From Virgibacillus sp. LDC-1 (GTDB lineage Bacteria; Bacillota; Bacilli; Bacillales; Amphibacillaceae), in contig NZ_JARUVL010000002.1 in assembly GCF_030137545.1 (NCBI RefSeq), forward strand, positions 62,001 through 126,000: DNA of 64,000 bases, read 5' to 3'. The translations under genes and the position numbers were made by a program. This document shows, one piece after another, positions 42,370 through 51,243 of this stretch. Every line of letters starts with the position of its first letter. Within the stretch, counting starts at the first letter, position 1. A model generated the notes under the pieces. The model did no database searches. It had not been told where the DNA came from and was given only the letters and a program-made list of their open reading frames with translations.

Positions 42370-42442
42370 TGATTCCGATTGGGCTCGAACCAACGACCTC
42401 TACCCTGTCAAGGTAGCGCTCTCCCAACTGAGCTACGGAATC
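42370..42442 (-). tRNA. tRNA-Val (GAC)
   Basis: The 73-base cloverleaf has acceptor GATTCCG/CGGAATC with discriminator A. The D arm is AGCTCAGTTGGGAGAGC and the anticodon stem-loop is CTACC-TTGACAG-GGTAG. The T arm contains GGTTCGAGCC. The anticodon at positions 34-36 is GAC, which decodes GUC/GUU valine. The CCA end is not encoded. A consensus promoter lies upstream and a terminator downstream. Confidence 0.95.
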
Positions 42443-42466
42443 GTATGGGATTTAACTGCACTATTT

Positions 42467-42495
42467 ATTATAGGTAGTTCATCCCCTTCTGTCAA
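42467..42495 (-). promoter_or_regulatory. Consensus sigma-A promoter of tRNA-Val
   Basis: TTGACA (42495-42490), a 17-base spacer and TATAAT (42472-42467) form a perfect housekeeping promoter on the minus strand, 25 bases before the tRNA 5' end. Confidence 0.93.
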
Positions 42496-42704
42496 TCTAT
42501 TTTCACTTCATCACTACGCATGCTATTGTTTTTATGTAGCTCTCTCACATTATCTAGTGAATAATCCTAGAAAGGATCATCCTCTCCCCTTTTACTTCTA
42601 TTCCCGAAATACATTCATGGATATATCATTTTAATTCCGATATAATAAAATGAAAATTATGATTGCATTTCTGAATTTACATATAAATGGAGGTTACCTC
42701 ACAA

Positions 42705-44438
42705 GTGAGAACTGTTTTATCTTTTCTTAAACCATATAAAATCGCTATTGTTATTGCATATGCGTTAACATTAATTGAATTATCTGTGGAGCTGCTACTC
42801 CCTTTTTTTCTTGGTAAAATGATTGATTCTGGTGTTATGAATAAGGATGTTCAAACAATTATCAAGTGGGGAAGCATCATGATTGCGCTCGCATTCATCT
42901 CGTTTATAGCAGGGATTCTAAACACCTTCTTTGCTTCCCATACAAGCTGGGGCTTTGCCTATAACATTCGGAAAAAGTTATTTGAGAAAGTCCAGGCATT
43001 CTCATTCGCTAGCTTAAATCAATATCCAACATCTGGGCTTGTTACACGCTTTACAAACGATGTTCGGCAAATTCAAAATACCATTTTTATGGCGCTACGT
43101 ATTATGTCAAAAGCACCTTTAATTGTAATCGGTGGGGTCATTATGGCATTCGTCGTTAACGCTAAGCTTGCTTTGATTTTCTGTATTACAGTCCCTTTAT
43201 TAGTAGGCTTTTTACTGTGGGTGTTGAAAAAAGCTACCTTTATGTTCGATGGCGTGCAAAAGAGCGTTGATAAAGTAAACCGTGTCATGCAAGAGAATCT
43301 CGCAGGAATGCGGTTAATTAAAGCGTTCTTACGACGAAATCATGAAGAAACGCGCTTCCATAAAGCAAATAAGGCGTTAGCAGATACAACACAAACTACC
43401 TTTCGCTTTATCGAGTCTTCCATGCCTGTCCTTTTGTTCATTATGAATCTAAGTCTTATTTCCATTCTTTGGTTTGGGAATATGCAGGCAGTAGCAGGAA
43501 CGACAGCGGTCGGTGATGTTGTTGCGATCGTCAACTATGCGATGCGCGTAGCGATGGCGATTTCGATGTTTACATTTATTATTCTAGCCTTTTCACGGGC
43601 AAAAGCATCTGCTGAACGCATTGAGGATGTATTATCTGTTGAGATTGACCTCAAGGATCATCATGATGCCGACCAGCAGCAAGTAATCAAACAAGGGAAG
43701 ATTTCTTTTAACGATGTATCCTTTTCCTATCCGCTTGCTGATGACGTGGTACTTGATCATGTTACCTTTTCTGTTGCACCAAGAGAAAAACTCGCGATTA
43801 TTGGTGCAACAGGATCTGGGAAAACATCGCTTTTCCAGCTGTTGCCCCGATTATATGATGCAAAAGAAGGATCCATTTCCATTGATGATAAGCCAATTAC
43901 AACGTATTCGTTAGATCATTTGCGACAAAGCATTGGATATGTTCCGCAAAGCCCACTTTTATTCACGGGAACAATTGCTGATAATATCGCATGGGGGAAA
44001 AAGAACGCAACAAGGAATGAGGTTATCCAAGCGGCGACCGCTGCACAAATACATGATACGATCATGACGCTACCGAACCAATATGAAACAAAGGTAGGTC
44101 AAAAAGGGGTCAATCTATCCGGTGGTCAAAAGCAACGTATCTCAATTGCAAGAGCCTTAATTCGAAATCCAAAAATATTAATGCTCGATGACAGCACGAG
44201 TGCACTCGATTTAGCAACAGAAGCGAATTTATTGCAGGCAATGAATAATTATCAAAGTACAATGCTCATCATTACCCAAAAAGTATCTACAGCAATGAAA
44301 GCAGATCGCATTCTTTTAATGGACCAGGGAAGGCTGCTGGCAGTTGGCTCACATAAAGCGCTCATTAAAACCTCTGATCTCTACCGAAGAATCGTAGCAT
44401 CCCAATTTGGGAAGGAGGAGATTCAGCATGCTGAATGA
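42705..44438 (+). CDS. ABC exporter half-transporter, degenerate site subunit
   Basis: This is a 577-residue fused TMD-NBD ABC protein with six helices (about 1-300) and a nucleotide-binding domain. Walker A is GATGSGKTS and the signature is LSGGQKQR. Walker B ends in LMLDDSTSALD, where Asp replaces the catalytic Glu. That substitution is known for BmrC-like (YheI) subunits of heterodimers. GTG 42705 is chosen because GGAGG lies upstream; an ATG at 42687 overlaps that site. It overlaps the next gene by 11 bases. Multidrug or lipid export is probable. Confidence 0.88.
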   Translation: MRTVLSFLKPYKIAIVIAYALTLIELSVELLLPFFLGKMIDSGVMNKDVQTIIKWGSIMIALAFISFIAGILNTFFASHTSWGFAYNIRKKLFEKVQAFSFASLNQYPTSGLVTRFTNDVRQIQNTIFMALRIMSKAPLIVIGGVIMAFVVNAKLALIFCITVPLLVGFLLWVLKKATFMFDGVQKSVDKVNRVMQENLAGMRLIKAFLRRNHEETRFHKANKALADTTQTTFRFIESSMPVLLFIMNLSLISILWFGNMQAVAGTTAVGDVVAIVNYAMRVAMAISMFTFIILAFSRAKASAERIEDVLSVEIDLKDHHDADQQQVIKQGKISFNDVSFSYPLADDVVLDHVTFSVAPREKLAIIGATGSGKTSLFQLLPRLYDAKEGSISIDDKPITTYSLDHLRQSIGYVPQSPLLFTGTIADNIAWGKKNATRNEVIQAATAAQIHDTIMTLPNQYETKVGQKGVNLSGGQKQRISIARALIRNPKILMLDDSTSALDLATEANLLQAMNNYQSTMLIITQKVSTAMKADRILLMDQGRLLAVGSHKALIKTSDLYRRIVASQFGKEEIQHAE

Positions 44439-46260
44439 AGTAAAGCGGCCTTTTCAATATAAAAAAATCCCCTTGGATACTGTTGCAAACAATAAACGCA
44501 ACAAGGCCAAGGATGCAGCAGGTACAATTAAACGAATTAGTGCATATCTTGCCCGCGAAAAGGTAACGTTAACACTCGTTATCCTCGCAGTTATGGCTAG
44601 CTCAGGGCTAAGCCTTTTAGGACCGTTTATGATTGGGATGGCGATTGATGATTTTATCGTTACAAAGAAAAGTGCTGGCTTAGGAATCCTGCTACTTTTA
44701 TTAATTGGAATCTTTCTCCTTCATTCTCTATCGATCTTTTTACAAAATTACTGGATGGTTGGTATTGCACAAAAAACTGTATTTACCTTGAGGAAAGAGC
44801 TCTTTCAGCAATTTCATCGGCTTCCGATTCGGTATTTTGACAAACGGCAGCATGGTGAATTAATGAGTCGAATTACGAATGATATTGATAATGTCAACAA
44901 TACGCTAAATCAGTCAGTCATCCAGATTTTCTCGAGTGTGCTTACACTCATTGGAACCATTGCTGTCATGCTTTATTTAAGCCCTTTGCTAACCGGAGTG
45001 ACAATGACAATTATTCCAATCATGTATATTGCGATGCGCTGGATTACAAAACGTACCGGCCCATTGTATAAGGTCCAACAAAAGGATTTAGGCACACTCA
45101 ATGGCTATGTAGAAGAAACTGTTTCTGGACAACATATTATCAAAGCCTTTTCACAGGAAGAGCGTGTGAAAGCGGAATTTGATGAAAAGAGTAAAAAGCT
45201 TGTTCACTCCGGATTTTGGGCATTAACGATTTCTGGATTCATACCAAAAGTAATGAACATGTTAAACTTTTTAAGCTTTGCACTTATTGCACTTGTTGGT
45301 GGTTTATTGGCAATTAAAGGCTATGTAACGGTTGGTGTAATCGTTATATTTACTGAATATGCTCGCCAATTTACAAGACCATTAAACGAGCTTTCCAATC
45401 AATTTAATATTTTATTATCTGCTGTTGCAGGTGCAGAACGCGTATTTCAAGTGCTTGATGAGACACAGGAAGAAACAGATGAACAACAAGCAATAACTTT
45501 ATCCGCAACAAAAGGACATATGGTATTTAATGCCGTTACCTTCGGCTACGAGGATACAGCTATCCTGAAGAAGGTTAGCTTTGAAGCAAAGCCTGGCGAA
45601 TCTATTGCCTTCGTCGGACATACTGGAGCAGGAAAAACGACCATTATTAATCTTATTGCACGTTTTTACAATTACGATGCTGGACAAATAACCTTGGATG
45701 GCATCGATATCAAAAAAATAAAACGTTCCAGTCTTCGTAGTCATATGGCATTTGTTTTACAAGACGCTTTTCTATTCCAAGCTTCCATACGGGAAAATAT
45801 CCGCTACGGACGACTTGATGCAACTGACGAGGAAGTTGAACAAGCAGCGCAAAATGCGAATGCACATGATTTTATCACACAGCTACCACATGGCTATGAT
45901 ACGATCCTTGATCAGGATGGAAGTGGAATAAGCCAAGGTCAAAAACAGCTCCTTACAATTGCGCGAGCATTTATTGCCAAGCCTTCCATTCTTATATTAG
46001 ATGAGGCAACAAGTAATATCGATACGATTACAGAATTAAAAATTCAAGCTGCACTTGATCGCCTCATGCAGGGAAGAACGAGCTTCATTATTGCTCACCG
46101 TCTCAATACGATACAAAACGCCGATAAAATCATCTTGCTTGAGCACGGGGAAATCCAAGAGCAAGGCAGCCATAAGGAACTAATTCAACAAAAAGGAAAA
46201 TATGCTGCACTCTATCAAGGGCAGCTGCAAGGAAAACAAGGCGAAGAACTATACCAATAG
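44428..46260 (+). CDS. ABC exporter half-transporter, catalytic subunit
   Basis: This is a 610-residue TMD-NBD protein, the partner of the preceding gene. The NBD has Walker A GHTGAGKTT, signature ISQGQKQ (SQ instead of SG), Walker B ILILDEATSNID with the catalytic Glu, and an H-loop FIIAHRLNT. With the degenerate partner it forms one normal and one degenerate ATP site, as in BmrCD or YfiBC. The ATG 44428 has AGGAGGAGATTCAGC upstream. Translational coupling by overlap is likely. The substrate is unknown. Confidence 0.9.
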   Translation: MLNEVKRPFQYKKIPLDTVANNKRNKAKDAAGTIKRISAYLAREKVTLTLVILAVMASSGLSLLGPFMIGMAIDDFIVTKKSAGLGILLLLLIGIFLLHSLSIFLQNYWMVGIAQKTVFTLRKELFQQFHRLPIRYFDKRQHGELMSRITNDIDNVNNTLNQSVIQIFSSVLTLIGTIAVMLYLSPLLTGVTMTIIPIMYIAMRWITKRTGPLYKVQQKDLGTLNGYVEETVSGQHIIKAFSQEERVKAEFDEKSKKLVHSGFWALTISGFIPKVMNMLNFLSFALIALVGGLLAIKGYVTVGVIVIFTEYARQFTRPLNELSNQFNILLSAVAGAERVFQVLDETQEETDEQQAITLSATKGHMVFNAVTFGYEDTAILKKVSFEAKPGESIAFVGHTGAGKTTIINLIARFYNYDAGQITLDGIDIKKIKRSSLRSHMAFVLQDAFLFQASIRENIRYGRLDATDEEVEQAAQNANAHDFITQLPHGYDTILDQDGSGISQGQKQLLTIARAFIAKPSILILDEATSNIDTITELKIQAALDRLMQGRTSFIIAHRLNTIQNADKIILLEHGEIQEQGSHKELIQQKGKYAALYQGQLQGKQGEELYQ

Positions 46261-46398
46261 CCTATGGAATATTCAGACTTTTAATGATAAACTAGAGAAC
46301 AAGCTTTGGATTACTCAAAAAAGATTGACCTGTATAATAAAGGGGAAATATAAATTAATAGATGTGTCCAAGCTGTGATTCTAATTGGGGTGTACAAA

Positions 46399-47124
46399 GT
46401 GGGAAGAAAAGGAAAAATGATCGAACAAGAAATAAACAGTACGTATCTAAATGAAGCAATGGTAATTAAAATTTATCAGCCTGAGACATTTTCACCGCTA
46501 TATAAATATCATGTTTGTATGATGCAGGATGGAAATGATTATTTTCAAATGGGACGTGTTGCTACATTTAGTGACAGGCTTCATGGGGACAAAGAAATCG
46601 AAAACACCGTTTTTGTCGGAATTCATTATCAGGATCGATTTGATCGCAGAAAAAAATACCATCCATCAGGAGAGCAACAAGCAGCCTATATGCAATTTCT
46701 TGTACATGAAGTCGTCCCAATGCTTGATCGTCTCCTTCCTACGTATCATATGGGACAATCACGAGCATTAATGGGCGATTCACTTGCAGGTACATTAGCA
46801 TTAATGACTGCATTAAAATATCCAAATACGTTTGGCAAAGTAATTATGCAATCACCTTATGTAGATAAAACCGTACTAGAAGCTGTCAGCAATGCATCTA
46901 ATATAGCAACCATAGACATATACCATACGATTGGTGCAGATGAAACAGCTGTTCAAACATTAGACAATCCTGAGGTCGATTTTTTAACACCAAATAGGCA
47001 GCTAAATAAGCTTTTAGTAGAAAAGGGCGCTATTTACCATTATAAGGAATTACCAGAAGGCGTACACACATGGAAGTATTGGCAAAAGGACTTGCCAAAC
47101 GCATTAAAGCAAATGTTTCAGTAG
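46399..47124 (+). CDS. yjcH: Esterase-like alpha/beta hydrolase YjcH
   Basis: This 241-residue protein is orthologous in position and sequence style to B. subtilis YjcH (MGRKGKMIEQEI...LYKYHVCMMQDGNDYFQMGR). The nucleophile elbow is LMGDSLAGTLAL and the terminal His lies in LPEGVHTWKYW. This is a D-esterase-like (enterochelin-esterase-type) fold. A GTG start with GGGGTGTACAAA upstream is used. It begins the yjcH-yjcG-yjcF gene order, with a 141-base gap before yjcG. Confidence 0.85.
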   Translation: MGRKGKMIEQEINSTYLNEAMVIKIYQPETFSPLYKYHVCMMQDGNDYFQMGRVATFSDRLHGDKEIENTVFVGIHYQDRFDRRKKYHPSGEQQAAYMQFLVHEVVPMLDRLLPTYHMGQSRALMGDSLAGTLALMTALKYPNTFGKVIMQSPYVDKTVLEAVSNASNIATIDIYHTIGADETAVQTLDNPEVDFLTPNRQLNKLLVEKGAIYHYKELPEGVHTWKYWQKDLPNALKQMFQ

Positions 47125-47265
47125 AATTTTTAGCTAAAATGTTATTTATTAACAAAAATATAGTATCATTCTCTAAATTCACGGAAGTTTTTTGTTATAA
47201 TAAACCGTATACACTAAAGGTCACGGAGAATGGTATGTAGAAAATATAAAATAGGAGGTTTTACA

Positions 47266-47784
47266 ATGAGATATGGTATTGCTATTTTTCCATCCAAAGA
47301 AATCCAAGATGAAGCGAATTCATATAGAAAACGCTATGACCCACATTATGCACTAATTCCACCTCACATTACCATTAAAGAAGCATTTGAAGCAGACGAT
47401 CATACAATAAATGAGCTCGTTATAGAATTAAAGAAAATCGCAAACGCTACAGATCCATTTTCTATTTCAATTAAGAAGGTTAGCTCCTTCGTCCCAGTAA
47501 CGAACACAATCTACTTAAAGGTAGAACCAATGAAAGAGCTAGATGATCTATATGCGCACATGCATTCTGGCAAGTTCCCTAAAAGTAATGAGCATCCGTT
47601 TGTCCCCCATATTACGATTGGTCAGAATTTATTACATGATGAGTATTCTGATGTTTTTGGAAGCTTGAAAATGAAAACCTTTAATTTTGAGGATCGTATC
47701 GATCGCTTTCAGCTTTTGTATCAATTGGAAAATGGATCATGGACAGTATATGAAAGCTTTGTCTTTGGAAAGGAACAGCTGTGA
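47266..47784 (+). CDS. yjcG: 2H phosphoesterase-like protein YjcG
   Basis: This is a 172-residue member of the 2'-5' RNA ligase superfamily with the two HxT motifs of the family, PHITIKE (His34) and PHITIGQ (His115). B. subtilis YjcG is the namesake. The enzymatic activity is not established. The start is the ATG of MRYGIAIFPSK with ATAGGAGGTTTTACA upstream. The next gene starts at a GTGA that overlaps its stop. Confidence 0.88.
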   Translation: MRYGIAIFPSKEIQDEANSYRKRYDPHYALIPPHITIKEAFEADDHTINELVIELKKIANATDPFSISIKKVSSFVPVTNTIYLKVEPMKELDDLYAHMHSGKFPKSNEHPFVPHITIGQNLLHDEYSDVFGSLKMKTFNFEDRIDRFQLLYQLENGSWTVYESFVFGKEQL

Positions 47785-48212
47785 ACATCCAAATCGCAAC
47801 AAGCCAAGCAGAAATCGATGATGCATTCTACGTTCGAATGGTCGTATTCGTTGAAGAGCAGCATGTACCTCCAGAAGAAGAACTCGATGACTTTGACCAA
47901 GAATCGATTCATTTTATTGGCTATGAAAACAAGATGCCTATTGTAGCAAGCCGACTACGCTTCGTTGATAACTACGGGAAACTAGAACGCATCTGTGTTC
48001 TTAAAGAAGCCCGTGGAAAAAGTTACGGAAAACAGATGATTAAAGAAATGGAAGCGGTAATCGAGAAGCACGGGTACACGAGAGCAAAGCTAAACGCCCA
48101 AACACATGCAATTGCGTTTTATGAACGACTAGGATATACGGTCATTTCAGAGGAATTTATCGATGCTGGTATTCCACATGTTACCATGCTGAAAGAACTC
48201 GTAAACCGATAA
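47781..48212 (+). CDS. yjcF: GNAT acetyltransferase YjcF
   Basis: This is a 143-residue GNAT protein with start GTG overlapping the yjcG stop (GTGA). Motifs include VVFVEEQHVPPEEELD, RICVLKEARGKSYGKQMIKEM (acetyl-CoA loop, R/K-x-x-G-x-G/S-like) and FYERLGYTVISEEFIDAGIPH. It is similar to B. subtilis YjcF. The substrate is unknown. A terminator follows. Confidence 0.88.
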   Translation: MNIQIATSQAEIDDAFYVRMVVFVEEQHVPPEEELDDFDQESIHFIGYENKMPIVASRLRFVDNYGKLERICVLKEARGKSYGKQMIKEMEAVIEKHGYTRAKLNAQTHAIAFYERLGYTVISEEFIDAGIPHVTMLKELVNR

Positions 48213-48249
48213 TGAATTTTCATAATGAATTATAAATTCTACACGAACA

Positions 48250-48282
48250 ACAGGCTCTCCGCATAGAGCCTGATTTTTTATT
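48250..48282 (+). terminator. Terminator of yjcHGF
   Basis: AGGCTCT pairs with AGAGCCT, followed by GATTTTTTA. Confidence 0.75.
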
Positions 48283-48352
48283 GGTGAAACGCATGACTTC
48301 CCTTTAACTGGTTACGCTAAGACTATTATGATATTGCGTTAGGGGGACAGAC

Positions 48353-49057
48353 ATGCATTCGTATTTGCTAATGTTCGTTGATACGATTTTTGGTTTTTTT
48401 GCCTTGTTTGTGCTAACTAAAATTCTCGGTAAAACCCAAATGTCACAGCTTACAGCATTTGACTTTATTTCGGCAGTTATATTAGGTGAGCTCGTGGGAA
48501 ACGCCTTGTTCGATAAAGAAGCAGGCATCCTAGAAATTGCCTTTGTCATTATTTTATGGGGTGGATTATTATATGGTGTAGAAATTACCACGCAGAGGTT
48601 TAAACGTACAAGGTATTTGTTAGAAGGAAAGCCTTCTCTCGTTATCCATAAAGGAAATATTATCCGCAAAGAAATGAAGAAAAATAAAATTGATATTGGC
48701 GAGCTACAGCATTTATTGCGCGTAAAGGATGTTTTTTCTGTGCAAGAAGTAGAATACGCCATTCTAGAAACGAATGGACAATTGTCTGTTTTAAAGAAAG
48801 CCGACTATCAGTCACCAAATAAAAAAGATTTAAATGTTTATCCAACGGAACCGTTCTTACCCTTCACAGTTGTTAGTGATGGGGAGATACTAATGGATAA
48901 TATCATTGAAGCTGGATTAACAGAAGAATGGCTTCATAACGAGATAAAACGGCAAGGTTATACTAGTGTAAAAGATATTTTTTATGGTGAATATGTAAAA
49001 GGACAAAAGCTCTTTCTTCAGCCATTCATTGAAGAGAAAAAAAGAGAAAGCGATTAA
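48353..49057 (+). CDS. DUF421 family membrane protein (YetF type)
   Basis: This is a 234-residue protein with two to three N-terminal helices (about 1-75, FVDTIFGFFALFVLTKILGK) and a cytoplasmic DUF421 domain (QMSQLTAFDFISAVILGELVG near 30-50, then KPSLVIHKGNIIRKEMKKNK). It resembles YetF/YrbG/YdfR. YetF-type proteins are tied to spore germination in some Bacillus. The role here is unknown. AGGGGGACAGAC precedes ATG. Confidence 0.85.
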   Translation: MHSYLLMFVDTIFGFFALFVLTKILGKTQMSQLTAFDFISAVILGELVGNALFDKEAGILEIAFVIILWGGLLYGVEITTQRFKRTRYLLEGKPSLVIHKGNIIRKEMKKNKIDIGELQHLLRVKDVFSVQEVEYAILETNGQLSVLKKADYQSPNKKDLNVYPTEPFLPFTVVSDGEILMDNIIEAGLTEEWLHNEIKRQGYTSVKDIFYGEYVKGQKLFLQPFIEEKKRESD

Positions 49058-49079
49058 TCAGGGATGCTTTTTCATATAT

Positions 49080-49113
49080 AAAAGGCAAGTGCGATTTGCA
49101 CTTGCCTTTTATA
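49080..49113. terminator. Bidirectional terminator
   Basis: A perfect 13-base stem (AAAAGGCAAGTGC with GCACTTGCCTTTT) with A/T flanks serves both the YetF-type gene and the convergent 87-residue ORF. Confidence 0.85.
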
Positions 49114-49377
49114 TTATACGTGTTCATTTATATAATAGCCCTTCCCTGTAAATAACGGGAAAGAGTCTTTACCTCGTGCTTCCTCAAACAATTTTTGTTG
49201 ATAATATTTTGGGAAAGCACCACTTGCTTGCTTTGGCTCTTCTTTTACATCTTCATATTGTGATTCAAACACAACCTTATAAGGTTTTTCAACGGTAGGA
49301 ATAGAATTGGTTGGTTTGTTTAGACGACTCTGATAATCCGTATATTGAAAGCTTTGAATTGGTAGGATATACCCCAT
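49114..49377 (-). CDS. Hypothetical 87-residue protein
   Basis: This ORF has an excellent ribosome site (CTGGAGGGGGTATTTAT). The protein begins MGYILPIQSFQYTDYQSRLN and ends LFTGKGYYINEHV. It is soluble, Tyr/Gln-rich at both ends and lacks recognised domains. The spore-type neighbourhood suggests, but does not prove, a sporulation role. Confidence 0.62.
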   Translation of the reverse strand: MGYILPIQSFQYTDYQSRLNKPTNSIPTVEKPYKVVFESQYEDVKEEPKQASGAFPKYYQQKLFEEARGKDSFPLFTGKGYYINEHV

Positions 49378-49488
49378 ATAAATACCCCCTCCAGCAAATG
49401 CCTTTTCTCTTACTATATGATTCGTTAAACAACAAAAATTTATGACTTATTTAGCTATACCCTTTCTTATACATGATGAAACCTATTA

Positions 49489-49695
49489 TCAATCACCAAA
49501 TTGCTTTTCTAAATCCTTCATGATTTTTTCAAGCTGCTGCATTTGCTCAAGAAACCCGGTATTCCATGAACTCATCATTTTATCGAAGTCAAGCATTCTT
49601 CCCTCGGGGTATTGAAACCATTTTTCATTTTTATCTAAATGCTTTTCTATAATATCCAACTGTTTGACAAATGGAATTTCTGGCTTTTCTGCCAT
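49489..49695 (-). CDS. Hypothetical 68-residue helical protein
   Basis: This ORF has a good ribosome site (TGAGGAGGAGGCGATAAC). The protein (MAEKPEIPFVKQLDIIEKHL, ending QLEKIMKDLEKQFGD) is a highly charged helical hairpin with a WFQYPEGRMLDFDKMM middle. No family is recognised. Confidence 0.6.
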   Translation of the reverse strand: MAEKPEIPFVKQLDIIEKHLDKNEKWFQYPEGRMLDFDKMMSSWNTGFLEQMQQLEKIMKDLEKQFGD

Positions 49696-49790
49696 GTTAT
49701 CGCCTCCTCCTCAACATTACGGGGCATACCATACCAACACTTTTTATGAGCTAACAGCTACTAGATGTCTGTCCATATTTTCAAAAAAAA

Positions 49791-50017
49791 GAGGCTGGGA
49801 CAAAACAATTTTATACCCAAAAATCCAAGCGAAATATGGACGACATTCATTTAAAATTAATAAAGTAGATTTATCTAGCAGTTGAAATGAGTAAGACTCC
49901 AGCGGGAACAGTTTGAGCCGATGACTTGCTTATGCCAGTGGTAAAAAGCAGATCGATATTCAAACTGCAAGGAATTATTCGGATTTTTGATACAAATGCG
50001 CTTGTTTTGTCTCATCC
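49791..50017. repeat. Dispersed intergenic repeat, copy 2 (MITE-like)
   Basis: The block starts with GAGGCTGGGACAAAACAA (GGCTGGGACAAAACAA at 49793-49808) and ends with TTGTTTTGTCTCATCC (50002-50017). These are inverted terminal repeats matching at about 14 of 16 positions. It shares the 34-base internal segment at 49878-49911 with copy 1 (11782-11815, reverse) and includes ACTCCAGCGGGAACAG, a common Bacillaceae repeat core. No ORF or target-site duplication was identified. The 49696-50064 gap holds nothing else. Confidence 0.7.
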
Positions 50018-50064
50018 TTAAAAGCAGTTGGGCTACGAACAGGTAATAAGCTGTGCTTTAATGA

Positions 50065-50448
50065 TTAAATCCAAGAAAATGGCCTTCGCTCACGACGATC
50101 ATCATTACTTTCCTCATCTTCGTGACTGCTGCTTTCATGTGACTCCGATTCCTTGCTTGCTGATTCAACATGCTCCGGCTCTCTTCTCATCGGTCTACCC
50201 CAAAATGGATCTACGCGTTCTCTATTGGAGGACTCTCCTTCCTCCCCTTCTTCTCCACGCTGTCTTCTCATCGAAGTTTGATTATGAGATTCTCTCCCAT
50301 CTTCTCTGCTTTCGTGCTCACGATCATCGGGACCGAATCCCCAAAATGGTGATTTACGACGCGGTGGAGGTGGCTGCTCAAGATGTACTTGATCTGCCTT
50401 AATGACAAGATCCCGCACATGGATTACCTTTTTATTTTTTTCGGACAT
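50065..50448 (-). CDS. Spore-coat-type charged protein
   Basis: This is a 127-residue protein starting MSEKNKKVIHVRDLVIKADQ. A disordered middle is rich in Glu/Arg/Ser/His, and it ends with DDRRERRPFSWI. The N- and C-terminal signatures (KVIHVRDLVIKAD and PFxWI) look conserved and the middle does not. It stands between the repeat and the CotY/CotZ gene, so a coat or morphogenetic role is likely by context. AAAGGAGTGATAGCAGG precedes ATG. Confidence 0.62.
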   Translation of the reverse strand: MSEKNKKVIHVRDLVIKADQVHLEQPPPPRRKSPFWGFGPDDREHESREDGRESHNQTSMRRQRGEEGEEGESSNRERVDPFWGRPMRREPEHVESASKESESHESSSHEDEESNDDRRERRPFSWI

Positions 50449-50597
50449 CCTGCTATCACTCCTTTTGCATGTTAGTCGTTAATAGTTTATGTGGTCAAAA
50501 GTGGAATGTATGGACGATTGCCCGTATTTACGAATTAATTTAGAAGTTGGATTCAGCAGCTTTTTTCTTGTTTTTTCTAAATTCAAACAGCTGCCCA

Positions 50598-50625
50598 CAC
50601 CTTCCAAGCGACCGTACATATTCTA
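50598..50625 (+). promoter_or_regulatory. Candidate SigK promoter of the CotY/CotZ gene
   Basis: CACC (50598-50601), a 15-base spacer and CATATTCTA (50617-50625) fit the late mother-cell consensus (AC at -35, CATANNNTA at -10), 42 bases before the start codon. Confidence 0.5.
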
Positions 50626-50666
50626 TTAGGGATAAGTCATCAAACACAAGAAAGGAGAATTCATTC

Positions 50667-51155
50667 ATGGGTTGTGGATGTGGTAAAGATTTTAAAACTG
50701 GCCAATGTGTATGTGACATTCTAAAGGAAATCGAGGCCGCTCAAAACGATGTTGTAGAGAATTGTTGTACGACAAGCTGTGAGCAATCAATTAGCGATCT
50801 ATTAGGAGAAACTGAGCCAGGTAATGGCTTAGACACGGTACCAATCATTCTTTATTGCAAAGACTCCTGTAAGCCATTTAAGGGCTTCGGTGCTTTGCCA
50901 AACAGTGCTGACAACAGTACAGGTCCGATAAAAGCAAGCTTCTTATTCCGTGTAAAGCGTGTCGATGATGATTGCTGTGCTGTAATAGAATTAATTAAAT
51001 CTGCAGATGAAAATACACCTTGTAAGCACCTTGATGATCCGTGCAAGCAAGAAACAACTAATTTATACGGAACAGGTATTTGTATCACAGTTGATCTACA
51101 CTGCTTCTGTCACGTTACTTGCTTACCAGCAGTTTCTCTTTTTGGTAACGCATAG
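50667..51155 (+). CDS. Spore coat protein of the CotY/CotZ (ExsY) family
   Basis: This is a 162-residue, Cys-rich protein. It begins MGCGCGKDFKTGQCVCDILK and has the CotY/CotZ arrangement: Cys clusters at 3, 5, 14, 16, CC-TT-SC near 38-44, KDSCKPFKGFGALPNSA, DDDCCAVIEL, and C-terminal CFCHVTCLPAVSLFG. Such proteins self-assemble by disulfides into the outer coat, crust or exosporium. Two long cysteine-free loops are typical. The start MGCGCG has AAAGGAGAATTCATTC upstream; the longer frame is spurious. Expression is expected in the mother cell. Confidence 0.92.
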   Translation: MGCGCGKDFKTGQCVCDILKEIEAAQNDVVENCCTTSCEQSISDLLGETEPGNGLDTVPIILYCKDSCKPFKGFGALPNSADNSTGPIKASFLFRVKRVDDDCCAVIELIKSADENTPCKHLDDPCKQETTNLYGTGICITVDLHCFCHVTCLPAVSLFGNA

Positions 51156-51167
51156 TCTTCCTTTATT

Positions 51168-51206
51168 CCCATTGCAACGAGCCCCCCTCATTGCAATGGG
51201 GTATTT
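51168..51206 (+). terminator. Terminator of the CotY/CotZ gene
   Basis: CCCATTGCAA pairs with TTGCAATGGG, followed by GTATTTTAT. Confidence 0.75.
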
Positions 51207-51243
51207 TATCATGCTTCCATTTTCCACAAGCGAATGAATGCTA

